Of a stretch of DNA of 12,175 nt, positions 1-5,874 are shown one piece after another. Source of the DNA: Candidatus Obscuribacterales bacterium (lineage in GTDB: Bacteria; Cyanobacteriota; Vampirovibrionia; Obscuribacterales; Obscuribacteraceae). The position numbers were made by a program, and so were the translations under genes. Within the stretch, counting starts at the first letter, position 1, and each line of letters starts with the position of its first letter. The stretch is from the NCBI GenBank assembly GCA_021732245.1, contig JAKFVJ010000132.1:1-12175 (forward strand), in the 5' to 3' direction. The notes beneath the pieces were generated by a model. That model worked only from the letters and a program-made list of their open reading frames with translations. It was not told the origin of the DNA and did not search any database.

Positions 1-1175
1 CGACAGAGAGCAAGTCTATCTACATCAGGCGGCAGGAATTTCATATCGACAAAGTCATCGACCAAGCCAAGATAATCACGATCTATCACGTGTAGTAGAG
101 CCTGCACCATACTGCGTTTTAATTCAGGCGACACACGACCGACCATGCCGAAGTCGAAAATTCCAATGCGTCCGTCAGCCATGGCACGCATGTTGCCTGG
201 GTGAGGATCGGCATGGAAGAAACCATCTTCAAGCAATTGCTTGAGATAGAAGTTGGCACCGATGACGGTAATTTCTCTGCGGTCAATTCCTAATTTTTCA
301 ATTGCTTCGACATCAGTTGCTCTTACGCCAGGAACATATTCGATGGTTAATACGCGCTTGCCTGTCAGACGCCAAATGATTCGCGGAATGTATATGCGTT
401 CATTGAGGCGGTGATTGTGTCTGAAGCAATCGGCGTTGCGTCCTTCGGCAATGTAATCAATTTCCTCAAATACAGTGCGTGCAAATTCTTTTACTGTGCC
501 TGGCCAATCAGTGTGTCTTGCCAGACTTGGATATTTCATCACTTCTTCAGAGATTACTGTGAGTGCTTGCACATCATTTTTCAAAAGTTCCGGTAATCCG
601 GGACGTTGCACTTTAACAACAACCTGACGTCCATCGTGCAATTCAGCTAAGTAAGCTTGCGATAGTGAGGCTGCAGCTAATGGTGTCTTGTCGAATTTTG
701 CGTAGAGCGTTTCCGGTTTGCCACCAAGGTCGTTGACGATGGTTGCTTCGGCTACATCATACGGAGCCGGTTCAACTTCTTCCTGTAATTTGGTCAACTC
801 CAACATTGCCGGTAAAGGAAGCAAATCGGCGCGCGTGGAAAGTGTTTGCCCTATCTTGATGAATGTTGGTCCCAGTCCATGCAGTTGCGTGCGCAACCAG
901 ATGCCCAAGCGTTTGTACTCTTCTGTCTGTTTGTCAGTTAATTCAACTTCGTCAATTTCTTTGCCGGAAGCTTCAGCCAATCTCTGGAACTCTAAGGAGT
1001 GATAGCGGGCAAAACCGCGGACGGCAAAAATGATTGTCCAGACAATTGGGATGACGCGAAAGGCGCCGGCAAAACCTTGCTTCTCATAGATGCGCCAGAA
1101 TACTTTCCAGACTGACCTTATCAACTTCCAAGCGGAGACGTCCCGAAACGTTTCATGTACGGGATTAAAGTCCAT
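1..1175 (-). CDS. ABC1/AarF/UbiB-family atypical protein kinase, C-terminus outside window
   Basis: Atypical kinase-fold protein of the ABC1 family. Members such as UbiB support quinone or prenyl-lipid metabolism through an ATPase-like activity; the target here is unknown. I translated 391 residues from the ATG at 1175; the gene leaves the window at base 1, so the C-terminus is missing. Visible motifs in order are the family-specific KxGQ (KIGQ, residues 107-110), an Ala-rich nucleotide loop (AAASLSQA, 167-174), the VKV lysine (Lys188), an ExD motif (Glu238/Asp240), the catalytic loop HADPHPGN (321-328) and the metal-binding DFG (341-343). A hydrophobic stretch near residues 41-54 could touch the membrane. 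The Ala-rich loop reads SQA where most relatives have GQV. AAGG about 10 bases upstream of the ATG supports the start. The gene lies 125 bases downstream of rph on the same strand. Family call is secure; calling it ubiB itself is not. Confidence 0.9.
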   Translation of the reverse strand, partial: MDFNPVHETFRDVSAWKLIRSVWKVFWRIYEKQGFAGAFRVIPIVWTIIFAVRGFARYHSLEFQRLAEASGKEIDEVELTDKQTEEYKRLGIWLRTQLHGLGPTFIKIGQTLSTRADLLPLPAMLELTKLQEEVEPAPYDVAEATIVNDLGGKPETLYAKFDKTPLAAASLSQAYLAELHDGRQVVVKVQRPGLPELLKNDVQALTVISEEVMKYPSLARHTDWPGTVKEFARTVFEEIDYIAEGRNADCFRHNHRLNERIYIPRIIWRLTGKRVLTIEYVPGVRATDVEAIEKLGIDRREITVIGANFYLKQLLEDGFFHADPHPGNMRAMADGRIGIFDFGMVGRVSPELKRSMVQALLHVIDRDYLGLVDDFVDMKFLPPDVDRLALC

Positions 1176-1229
1176 TTTTTCTACCTTGGATTTCAAGATC
1201 TTGGTTCTTGTGCGTAGTCTTAGACCACT

Positions 1230-1257
1230 ATATTATCGATACTTTTCCCGTTGTCAG
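1230..1257 (-). promoter_or_regulatory. candidate promoter for the ABC1 kinase gene
   Basis: On the minus strand CTGACA (1257-1252) matches a -35 box at 5 of 6 positions. It is followed by GATAAT (14-nt spacer) or TAATAT (16-nt spacer) as a -10 box. This lies about 55 bases upstream of the kinase ATG in the rph-kinase gap. The spacing is short and no start site is known, so this is a candidate only. Confidence 0.35.
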
Positions 1258-1296
1258 CAGGGAACCAAGATAAATTTAAGATAGCAACGCGCCAAA

Positions 1297-1311
1297 GTGG
1301 CTACCGGCCAC
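1297..1311 (-). terminator. possible weak hairpin terminator overlapping the rph stop codon
   Basis: GTGGC and GCCAC form a 5-bp stem around a 5-base loop, with the rph TAG stop inside it. On the minus strand it is followed by TTTGG, which is a poor U-tract. It may slow or end rph transcription, but the stem is short and read-through is likely. Confidence 0.25.
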
Positions 1312-2026
1312 CAAAAGCTTTGTATTGCAGTTCGATAATTTCCTTAACACCCTTTTCCGCTAGAGCAATCAGCTCGGGCATTTTGGAAGCTTCGTAGGGC
1401 TTGGCTTCTGATGTCATCTGCAATTCCAGAATTTTGCCTGATTCCGTAAGCACAATATTCGAGTCCATTTCTGCTTGCGAGTCTTCGTTGTAGTTAGGGT
1501 CCAAAACAAGCGAGCCTTGAACCTGGCAAATAGAAACAGCCGCCATGTGTTCAGTTATAGGCAAGGAGTCCCAGAGAAGGGACTTTTGTAGTTTCAAAAG
1601 CGCGTCGTATAAAGCTATAAAGGCGCCCGAGATGCTGGCTACGCGCGTGCCAGCGTCAGCCTGCAAGACATCGCAATCAAGCGTGATTGTGCGTTCACCC
1701 AAAGCCCGTCTGTCGACAACGGCTCTAAGACAGCGACCTATTAAACGCTGAATTTCGCTTGTTCTACCGGATGGCTGTCCGCGGGTAACTTCGCGCACGG
1801 TACGTACATGGGTGGCGCCTGGAAGCATGGAGTACTCAGCGGTAATCCAACCTTCGCCCTTGCCCATAAGGAAGGCAGGAACTCTCTCTTCAATTTTTGC
1901 TGTCGTTAAAACTTTGGTGTCGCCAAACTCAACTAATACTGACCCTTCCGCATTCTTGGTGAAGTTGCGCGTGAATTTGACTGGTCTTAGTTGGTCTAAC
2001 TGACGGTTATCGCGCCGCCGGTACAT
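1301..2026 (-). CDS. rph: ribonuclease PH
   Basis: Phosphorolytic 3'-5' exoribonuclease that trims nucleotides after the CCA end of tRNA precursors, releasing nucleoside diphosphates; the known enzymes form hexamers. The 241-residue product is full length for the family (about 238). Family hallmarks are the N-terminal RPV..TRNFTKNAEGSVLVEFGDTKVL block (residues 14-40), GEGWITAEYSMLPG (57-70), the GRTSEIQRLIGR block with phosphate-contacting Arg88, DCDVLQADAGTR (117-128) with the Thr127-Arg128 phosphate site, and the EDS-AEMD stretch carrying conserved Asp182 and Asp188. I see no RdgB/HAM1 fusion, which occurs in some lineages. No clear Shine-Dalgarno sequence precedes the ATG; the leader instead has a GC-rich hairpin. 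It is followed on the same strand by the ABC1 kinase. Confidence 0.96.
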   Translation of the reverse strand: MYRRRDNRQLDQLRPVKFTRNFTKNAEGSVLVEFGDTKVLTTAKIEERVPAFLMGKGEGWITAEYSMLPGATHVRTVREVTRGQPSGRTSEIQRLIGRCLRAVVDRRALGERTITLDCDVLQADAGTRVASISGAFIALYDALLKLQKSLLWDSLPITEHMAAVSICQVQGSLVLDPNYNEDSQAEMDSNIVLTESGKILELQMTSEAKPYEASKMPELIALAEKGVKEIIELQYKAFGGR

Positions 2027-2042
2027 CTTTTGTCATTTCTAG

Positions 2043-2076
2043 GGGGCTAGGCCCCGTTGTGGCCGCTCATTCTATA
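2043..2076 (-). promoter_or_regulatory. rph leader: candidate -10 box and GC-rich hairpin
   Basis: The minus strand has TATAGA (2076-2071) as a possible -10 box, about 45 bases before the rph ATG, without a convincing -35. Downstream, GGGGC (2043-2047) and GCCCC (2051-2055) form a 5-bp stem with a 3-base loop, ending 16 bases before the start codon. No ribosome binding site is evident between hairpin and ATG. Confidence 0.3.
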
Positions 2077-2099
2077 TTAACTGTGCCACGAATGACTGA

Positions 2100-2212
2100 T
2101 CTATAACGCTCCGGTTTCGTTCGCTGCGCTCGCTGCACCATCGCTTGCCATCCGGCATTTCCCCGCTCCATTCTGCATTGCTCTATCGCAACGCTCCATT
2201 CTCGCTCGGAGC
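2100..2212. repeat. degenerate intergenic repeat, copy A
   Basis: A non-coding stretch between the DUF2993 stop and rph that shares blocks with 5263-5392. TCGCTTGCCATCC (2141-2153) is identical to 5295-5307, and ATTGCTCTATCGCAA (2177-2191) matches 5356-5370 at 13 of 15 positions. A GCTCC/GGAGC stem (2193-2197 with 2208-2212) sits directly after the DUF2993 stop but lacks a U-tract. It is probably a diverged interspersed repeat of this genome. Confidence 0.5.
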
Positions 2213-3142
2213 TTAATTTCTTCCAAAGCGCAGCCTGTTGACATCAGCCGTGCCTTCCAAAATGAACTTATTGCCGGGGACGACTTTCAGTTTGGTGAAC
2301 TTAAAGATGATGTCGTCGGTTGACTGGCCCCAGTTGGCAAGACCATTAACCTTCTTGACTATCATTTGAGAAAGTTCTGGCGAGATTTCTTGACCCGACG
2401 TTAAAAGGTGGGTATCGCTTAGTTCAACCCAGCCATCTTTTAAACTAAGGCGGGTATTGAGCTGTACTGGAATTGGAACGCCAACGCCGCCGGCGGCGAG
2501 CTTCGTGTCCATAGCGATAGTTACGCGATTGCCTTTATCCAAGCTGATATTGCCATCGGTCACTGTCAGTCCAATATTGGCGTTGTTGCCCAGAAGGCTC
2601 TTTAGAAAGCCCAGCTTCTTGCCGGAATTTACAGAAAGACGATCAAGAGTGCGTGGGGATTTGAGAAAACGATTGAGTCCTTCTTCAGAAATTGCTGCTG
2701 ATACTTGTGCTGTAGCTGGTGCTCTAAATTGCAGAATTTTTTGATTGAGCAATACTCCGGGATCAAAGTTCAATGTTCCTGCTGTATTCATTACCAGATT
2801 GTCGAATGTGAAATCTTGGAAGTGCCCGCCTTTGATATCAATGTCCAGCGATTGCAATGTACCGGAATTTAAATCGAGATTCTTGGCAATAAGATGCATT
2901 TTGTCGACAGCGGCATCAAGGAATTGCGCATCGACAAGATCGATTTCCAATTTGCCGAAGCGTCCGGAATTAATGTCGATGAAACTTATTGGCGGCACTA
3001 CAACAGGGCCGTTGTTAAGTACAGAGTCTGTGTTAGCCGGAGGTTGTGGAAGCAACGATGAAAGATTGGCTTCTTGAGCAAGTGCGTTTCCGCTTGTTCC
3101 GATTATGGACAAGGCCAAAATGAACTGAATCCCGCATTTCAT
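2213..3142 (-). CDS. secreted DUF2993 (LmeA-like) domain protein
   Basis: A 309-residue exported protein. Residues 1-22 look like a Sec signal peptide: a short Lys-bearing N-terminus, a hydrophobic core, then Asn-Ala-Leu-Ala before QEA, so cleavage after Ala22 is likely. A Pro/Asn-rich linker follows, then a beta-rich domain with repeated hydrophobic/polar alternation (FGKLEIDLVDAQFLDAAVDK; LDLNSGTLQSLDIDIKG). The segment AQVSAAISEEGLNRFLKSP (about 145-163) resembles the core of DUF2993 proteins, which are common in cyanobacteria and include mycobacterial LmeA, a phosphatidylinositol-binding periplasmic protein. Binding of membrane lipid is therefore plausible but inferred. The start at 3142 is supported by AAGGAAG 7 bases upstream. 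It follows the lipoprotein gene by 118 bases on the same strand; two envelope proteins side by side suggests related localisation, not a proven shared function. Confidence 0.72.
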   Translation of the reverse strand: MKCGIQFILALSIIGTSGNALAQEANLSSLLPQPPANTDSVLNNGPVVVPPISFIDINSGRFGKLEIDLVDAQFLDAAVDKMHLIAKNLDLNSGTLQSLDIDIKGGHFQDFTFDNLVMNTAGTLNFDPGVLLNQKILQFRAPATAQVSAAISEEGLNRFLKSPRTLDRLSVNSGKKLGFLKSLLGNNANIGLTVTDGNISLDKGNRVTIAMDTKLAAGGVGVPIPVQLNTRLSLKDGWVELSDTHLLTSGQEISPELSQMIVKKVNGLANWGQSTDDIIFKFTKLKVVPGNKFILEGTADVNRLRFGRN

Positions 3143-3162
3143 AAAATATCTTCCTTGAATTA

Positions 3163-3207
3163 AACAAGCCCCTTCGTACTAGCAGACGCTTTCCGTTGGG
3201 GCTTGTT
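3163..3207 (-). terminator. 10-bp inverted repeat after the lipoprotein gene; terminator or leader stem
   Basis: AACAAGCCCC (3163-3172) and GGGGCTTGTT (3198-3207) are perfectly complementary over 10 bp with a 25-base loop. On the minus strand the second arm is followed by TTTAATT. It lies after the lipoprotein stop and just before the DUF2993 ribosome binding site. It can be read as a rho-independent terminator or as a 5'-UTR stem controlling DUF2993. A smaller GCGCC/GGCGC hairpin lies at 3226-3238. Confidence 0.5.
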
Positions 3208-3260
3208 CCTGAGTTCATTTGTTAAGCGCCAGTGGCGCCTAAGCCAGCTAAGTCAATGAC

Positions 3261-3500
3261 TTACTGAGCTGCACCTTCACCAGTTGTTGTGGTGGTTGTG
3301 GTGCTGGTTGTTGTGCCAGCGCCAGCATCAGTTGCAGTTGTTGCTGTTGTTGTGCTGGTATCAGTGCTTGTTTCGGTGCTGGTTGTTGTTGGGGCTGGTG
3401 TTTCACCGCCGCCAGTTCCGCCACCTGCGCAAGCTGTCAATGCTGCAACAAGAGCAAAGCTCGCTGCTGCTAAACCGATTGTTTGAAGTTTCGAATTCAT
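3261..3500 (-). CDS. small Thr/Ser-rich lipoprotein
   Basis: A 79-residue protein with no recognised domain. The N-terminus (Lys4, then the hydrophobic stretch LAAASFALVAALTAC) ends in a lipobox, Leu-Thr-Ala-Cys, predicting lipidation at Cys24 and membrane anchoring. The mature part starts AGGGTGGG and then is almost entirely Thr, Ser, Ala and Gly to the end, with runs of up to seven Thr. That is a flexible, possibly O-glycosylated, low-complexity tail with no catalytic residues. AAGGAG lies 13 bases before the ATG, slightly far but usable. The matching open frames on the opposite strand encode simple Val or Leu repeats and are shadows. It sits between gpmI and the DUF2993 gene on the same strand. 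The role is unknown; a surface spacer or stress-type lipoprotein is conceivable. Confidence 0.72.
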   Translation of the reverse strand: MNSKLQTIGLAAASFALVAALTACAGGGTGGGETPAPTTTSTETSTDTSTTTATTATDAGAGTTTSTTTTTTTGEGAAQ

Positions 3501-3565
3501 AATACGCGGTCCACTCCTTATTTGTTTACTGCGTGTGTTGCTTGGTCGGGGACCTCGCTCACACG

Positions 3566-3603
3566 TAGGCTACGAACCTGAGTTAGTAACTCTTAGCAGC
3601 CTA
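3566..3603 (-). promoter_or_regulatory. nested inverted repeats in the lipoprotein leader
   Basis: An outer pair, TAGGCT (3566-3571) and AGCCTA (3598-3603), encloses an inner palindrome, GAGTTA-G-TAACTC (3580-3592). The block is 66-103 bases upstream of the lipoprotein ATG. The arm at 3600-3606 (CCTAAGC) could instead pair with GCTTGG (3540-3545), so two folds are possible. It may be an operator or a structured 5'-UTR; no known riboswitch class was recognised. Confidence 0.3.
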
Positions 3604-3672
3604 AGCCGTCGGCAATAATAACAGGAATGAATAGCTACTTCAAATAGTTGATAAGTCTGTAATTAACAAAAA

Positions 3673-5217
3673 CTAGATCTTGAAGTTCCTAAGTAGTGAT
3701 TTTCCTGTCATCTCACCAGGCTTGTCAATAGAAAGCAATTCAAGAATCGTTGGAGCAACATCAGCAAGTGTGCCGTCGACTAAATTTGCGCCATTACAAA
3801 TCTTACCGCTGAAATCTGCCACCACAAATGGAACTGGATTTGTTGTGTGTGCGGTGTGAGGCTCTTTTGTTTCATAGTCGATGAGCTGTTCGATATTTCC
3901 GTGATCAGCAGTAATCAGCAAAGTTCCTTTTGCCTTACTTATTGTTTCTAAAAGCTCACCAAAAGCATTGTCTACTGATTCGACAGCTTCAATGCCCGCT
4001 TCCATAATTCCTGTGTGTCCGACCATATCGGGATTGGCAAAGTTGAGCACGATGAAAGGATAGGCACCTGACGTTATTGCATCGCAAGCAGTGGCGCAGA
4101 CTTTGCTTGTTTGCATTGGTGGACTCTTGTCGTATGTTGCCACCTTAAGTGATGGAATAAGGACACGCTCTTCACCGTCAAAAGGTTTTTCCATGCCGCC
4201 ATTGAAAAAGTATGTGACATGCGCATATTTTTCAGTTTCCGCCGTGTGTAATTGACCGATGTGGTGGCAGGAAAGAATTTCCGGAAGCGTTGCAACCAAA
4301 TCTTGCGAAGGCATATCTTCCGGCGCAAAAACCACAGGCAAATTCAGTGATCTGTCATATTCAGTAAGACAAGCGTAATAGGTTTTTGGCAGCGCCGCTC
4401 TTTCAAAGCCATCAAATGATGATTGAGTCAAAGCTCTACTTATTTGCCTAACTCTATCCGGACGGAAGTTGAAACAAATTACACTGTCGCCGTCTTGAAT
4501 CGGTCTGGCATTAACGATATATGGCACAACAAATTCATCACCGGTATCCATTTCATTGTAGGCATGTTGTACTGCATCCTGCGCGGATTCGGCCTTTATG
4601 CCTAGGGACAAAGTCAAGGCGTCATAATATTTTTGAGTGCGTTCCCAGCGGTTGTCTCTGTCCATGGCGTAGTATCGCCCGCAGACAACGCCAACAATTC
4701 CCACACCGGCAAGTTTCCTTTCCAGTTCACGCATAAATCGCCATGCGGAGCGTGGTGGTGTGTCGCGACCATCCAGTATTGGATGGACAACTATTTCTTT
4801 TACATTTTCTTTCTTAGCCATGTCGATCAAGGCATATAGATGATCGAGACTTGAGTGTACGCAGCCGTCGCTGACCAAACCAAGAATGTGTATGGCGGAG
4901 TTATTGTTGCGTGCGCGTTCCAGCGCTTCCAACAAAACAGGATTGGCAAAAAATGTGCCGTCGGCAATCGTTTCACTTATCTGTGTAAGTTTCTGGATAA
5001 CAACACGACCGGAGCCTATCGTTAAATGCCCCACTTCGGAATTGCCCATTAACCCAATCGGCAAACCAACTGCTGCGCCAGAGGCATCAAGCAAGCTGTT
5101 GGGAAACAGCTTAAGCATTTGCTGGTAGTTGGGAGTTTTAGCTGCCCTAATTGCGTTACCTTCGGATTTTTCTGTTACGCCCCAGCCGTCTAAAACTAAT
5201 AGCGTGACGGGGTTCAT
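3673..5217 (-). CDS. gpmI: 2,3-bisphosphoglycerate-independent phosphoglycerate mutase
   Basis: Interconverts 3- and 2-phosphoglycerate in glycolysis and gluconeogenesis using two metal ions (usually Mn) and a phosphoserine intermediate. Its 514 residues match the family length of about 510. The phosphatase-like metal-binding core appears as LLVLDGWG (Asp10), the nucleophile motif GNSEVGH (Ser60), ANPDMVGHTG (Asp397, His401), TADHGN (Asp438, His439) and PHTAHTTNPVP (His457). The inserted transferase domain shows VSDGCVHSS (116-123), DGRDTPPRS (149-157), the Arg-rich GRYYAMDRDNRWER (180-193) and FNFRPDRVRQ (249-258). VSDGCVHSS differs from the usual VSDGGVHSH by Gly to Cys and His to Ser, but the substrate-contacting first His is kept. 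AGGA occurs twice within 15 bases of the ATG. It is transcribed away from the small membrane protein gene at 5497. Confidence 0.97.
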   Translation of the reverse strand: MNPVTLLVLDGWGVTEKSEGNAIRAAKTPNYQQMLKLFPNSLLDASGAAVGLPIGLMGNSEVGHLTIGSGRVVIQKLTQISETIADGTFFANPVLLEALERARNNNSAIHILGLVSDGCVHSSLDHLYALIDMAKKENVKEIVVHPILDGRDTPPRSAWRFMRELERKLAGVGIVGVVCGRYYAMDRDNRWERTQKYYDALTLSLGIKAESAQDAVQHAYNEMDTGDEFVVPYIVNARPIQDGDSVICFNFRPDRVRQISRALTQSSFDGFERAALPKTYYACLTEYDRSLNLPVVFAPEDMPSQDLVATLPEILSCHHIGQLHTAETEKYAHVTYFFNGGMEKPFDGEERVLIPSLKVATYDKSPPMQTSKVCATACDAITSGAYPFIVLNFANPDMVGHTGIMEAGIEAVESVDNAFGELLETISKAKGTLLITADHGNIEQLIDYETKEPHTAHTTNPVPFVVADFSGKICNGANLVDGTLADVAPTILELLSIDKPGEMTGKSLLRNFKI

Positions 5218-5230
5218 GGTTTCCTATCCT

Positions 5231-5262
5231 TATTCATAGTTTGCATTATTCATAGTTTGCAT
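5231..5262. repeat. 16-bp tandem direct repeat upstream of gpmI
   Basis: TATTCATAGTTTGCAT occurs twice head to tail with no spacer (5231-5246 and 5247-5262), starting 14 bases upstream of the gpmI ATG. On the minus strand each unit contains a TATGAAT -10-like motif. An open frame of seven codons (MNKDRKP) starts in the copy nearer gpmI and its TGA overlaps the gpmI start as ATGA. This could be a duplicated promoter element or simple replication slippage. Confidence 0.75.
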
Positions 5263-5392
5263 TCGTCGATTGCGCTCCAGCGAAAGCTTCGCATTCGCTT
5301 GCCATCCAGCTCTTCCACGTTCGACGACACGTTTAGTGTCGTCTCATTACTGCGGATTGCTCAGTCGCAATGCTTCGTTTTGCTGTTGCTTG
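5263..5392. repeat. degenerate intergenic repeat, copy B, with an internal 8-bp hairpin
   Basis: Shares ordered blocks with 2100-2212: TCGCTTGCCATCC (5295-5307) and ATTGCTCAGTCGCAA (5356-5370). Between the blocks it carries extra sequence with a perfect stem, GACGACAC (5323-5330) and GTGTCGTC (5336-5343), around a 5-base loop. Another small stem, GCGAA-AGC-TTCGC, is at 5280-5292. It fills most of the divergent gap between gpmI and the gene at 5497. Confidence 0.5.
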
Positions 5393-5450
5393 TTGGGCTA
5401 ATCATAGACTAAATCGTAGACGCGAGGATTTCAAGAGTTTAGGATAAATC

Positions 5451-5477
5451 ATGAAAAACTTGATGTCTTTTAGCTAA
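5451..5477 (+). other. possible leader peptide ORF (MKNLMSFS)
   Basis: Nine codons, ATG to TAA, preceded by AGGA seven bases upstream, ending 19 bases before the ATG at 5497. The spacing suits a translated leader, and the ribosome binding site is better than that of the following gene. It is short enough to be chance. Confidence 0.2.
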
Positions 5478-5496
5478 GGGAAAGGTTGGTCGGCAC

Positions 5497-5745
5497 ATGA
5501 CAACGGGTTCTGAACAGAAGTTACTGAAAGAAGTACAAACGCTGAAATGGACATGTGTTGGGCTTATCGTCGTCACATTAGCCATTCTCTTGTACGCAAT
5601 GGTGACCATTTCCCGAGTAACTATTGATGTTTACGACAAGGTTACCGAGTTGCGCGTGATGGTTGAAGGCGTAGATGCCAGGATGAAGAGCCAGCACAGA
5701 CATGCACTTCAACGAGCCGAAGACGCAAAAGTTCACGGCAAATAG
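5497..5745 (+). CDS. small single-pass membrane protein of unknown function
   Basis: An 82-residue protein not matched to any family I know. A short polar N-terminus with Lys (residues 1-17) precedes one hydrophobic segment, WTCVGLIVVTLAILLYAMVTI (about 18-38), which should span the membrane. The C-terminal half is charged and probably helical (DVYDKVTELRVMVEGVDARMKSQHRHALQRAEDAK), with a heptad-like hydrophobic pattern that could form a short coiled coil. The overall shape resembles small DivIC/FtsL-like or DUF948-like proteins, but no diagnostic motif is present. Upstream, GGGAAAGG lies 11-18 bases from the ATG, a weak spacing. It is the first plus-strand gene before holA, separated from it by 129 bases containing a palindromic repeat. 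Confidence 0.6.
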   Translation: MTTGSEQKLLKEVQTLKWTCVGLIVVTLAILLYAMVTISRVTIDVYDKVTELRVMVEGVDARMKSQHRHALQRAEDAKVHGK

Positions 5746-5761
5746 TTATTTGCACGCGAAA

Positions 5762-5798
5762 TTTGTAGGGGCGCATTGTATGCGCCCGGACTAAGTTT
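5762..5798 (+). repeat. short palindromic interspersed repeat, copy 1
   Basis: Core GGGCGCAT (5769-5776), loop TGT, ATGCGCCC (5780-5787): a perfect 8-bp stem. It is preceded by TTTGTAG and followed by GGACTAAGTTT. The same unit occurs at 8527-8563 and, inverted, at 9581-9606. An in-frame TTG that would lengthen holA lies inside this repeat, which argues against that start. Confidence 0.85.
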
Positions 5799-5874
5799 CC
5801 AATATTTAAGTAGCTGCCATGTAAACATCTTGCAAAGCGGATACTTTTGTCATAGTTGTTTTGGTGAGGCGTCA

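Noticed and set aside
3284..3502. Open frames on the plus strand rich in Val or Leu opposite the lipoprotein gene
   Set aside because: They are the complement of the Thr-rich coding sequence; composition is simple-repeat and there is no start context.
3566..3606. CTC TTA GCA GCC TAA reads Leu-Leu-Ala-Ala-stop, like the end of a tmRNA tag, near a TTCG-containing stem
   Set aside because: TAG TAA stops lie directly upstream in frame, leaving no tag, and no tRNA-like ends or CCA were found.
5725..5745. CAAAAGTTCACGGCAA resembling the brnTA-flanking repeat core
   Set aside because: It is within the coding end of the small membrane protein, matches only about 13 of 16 bases, and lacks the rest of the 55-bp repeat.
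5776..5874. N-terminal extension of holA from a TTG codon
   Set aside because: The TTG lies within a dispersed palindromic repeat, the extension resembles no delta subunit, and a proper start with GTGAGG upstream is at 5875.
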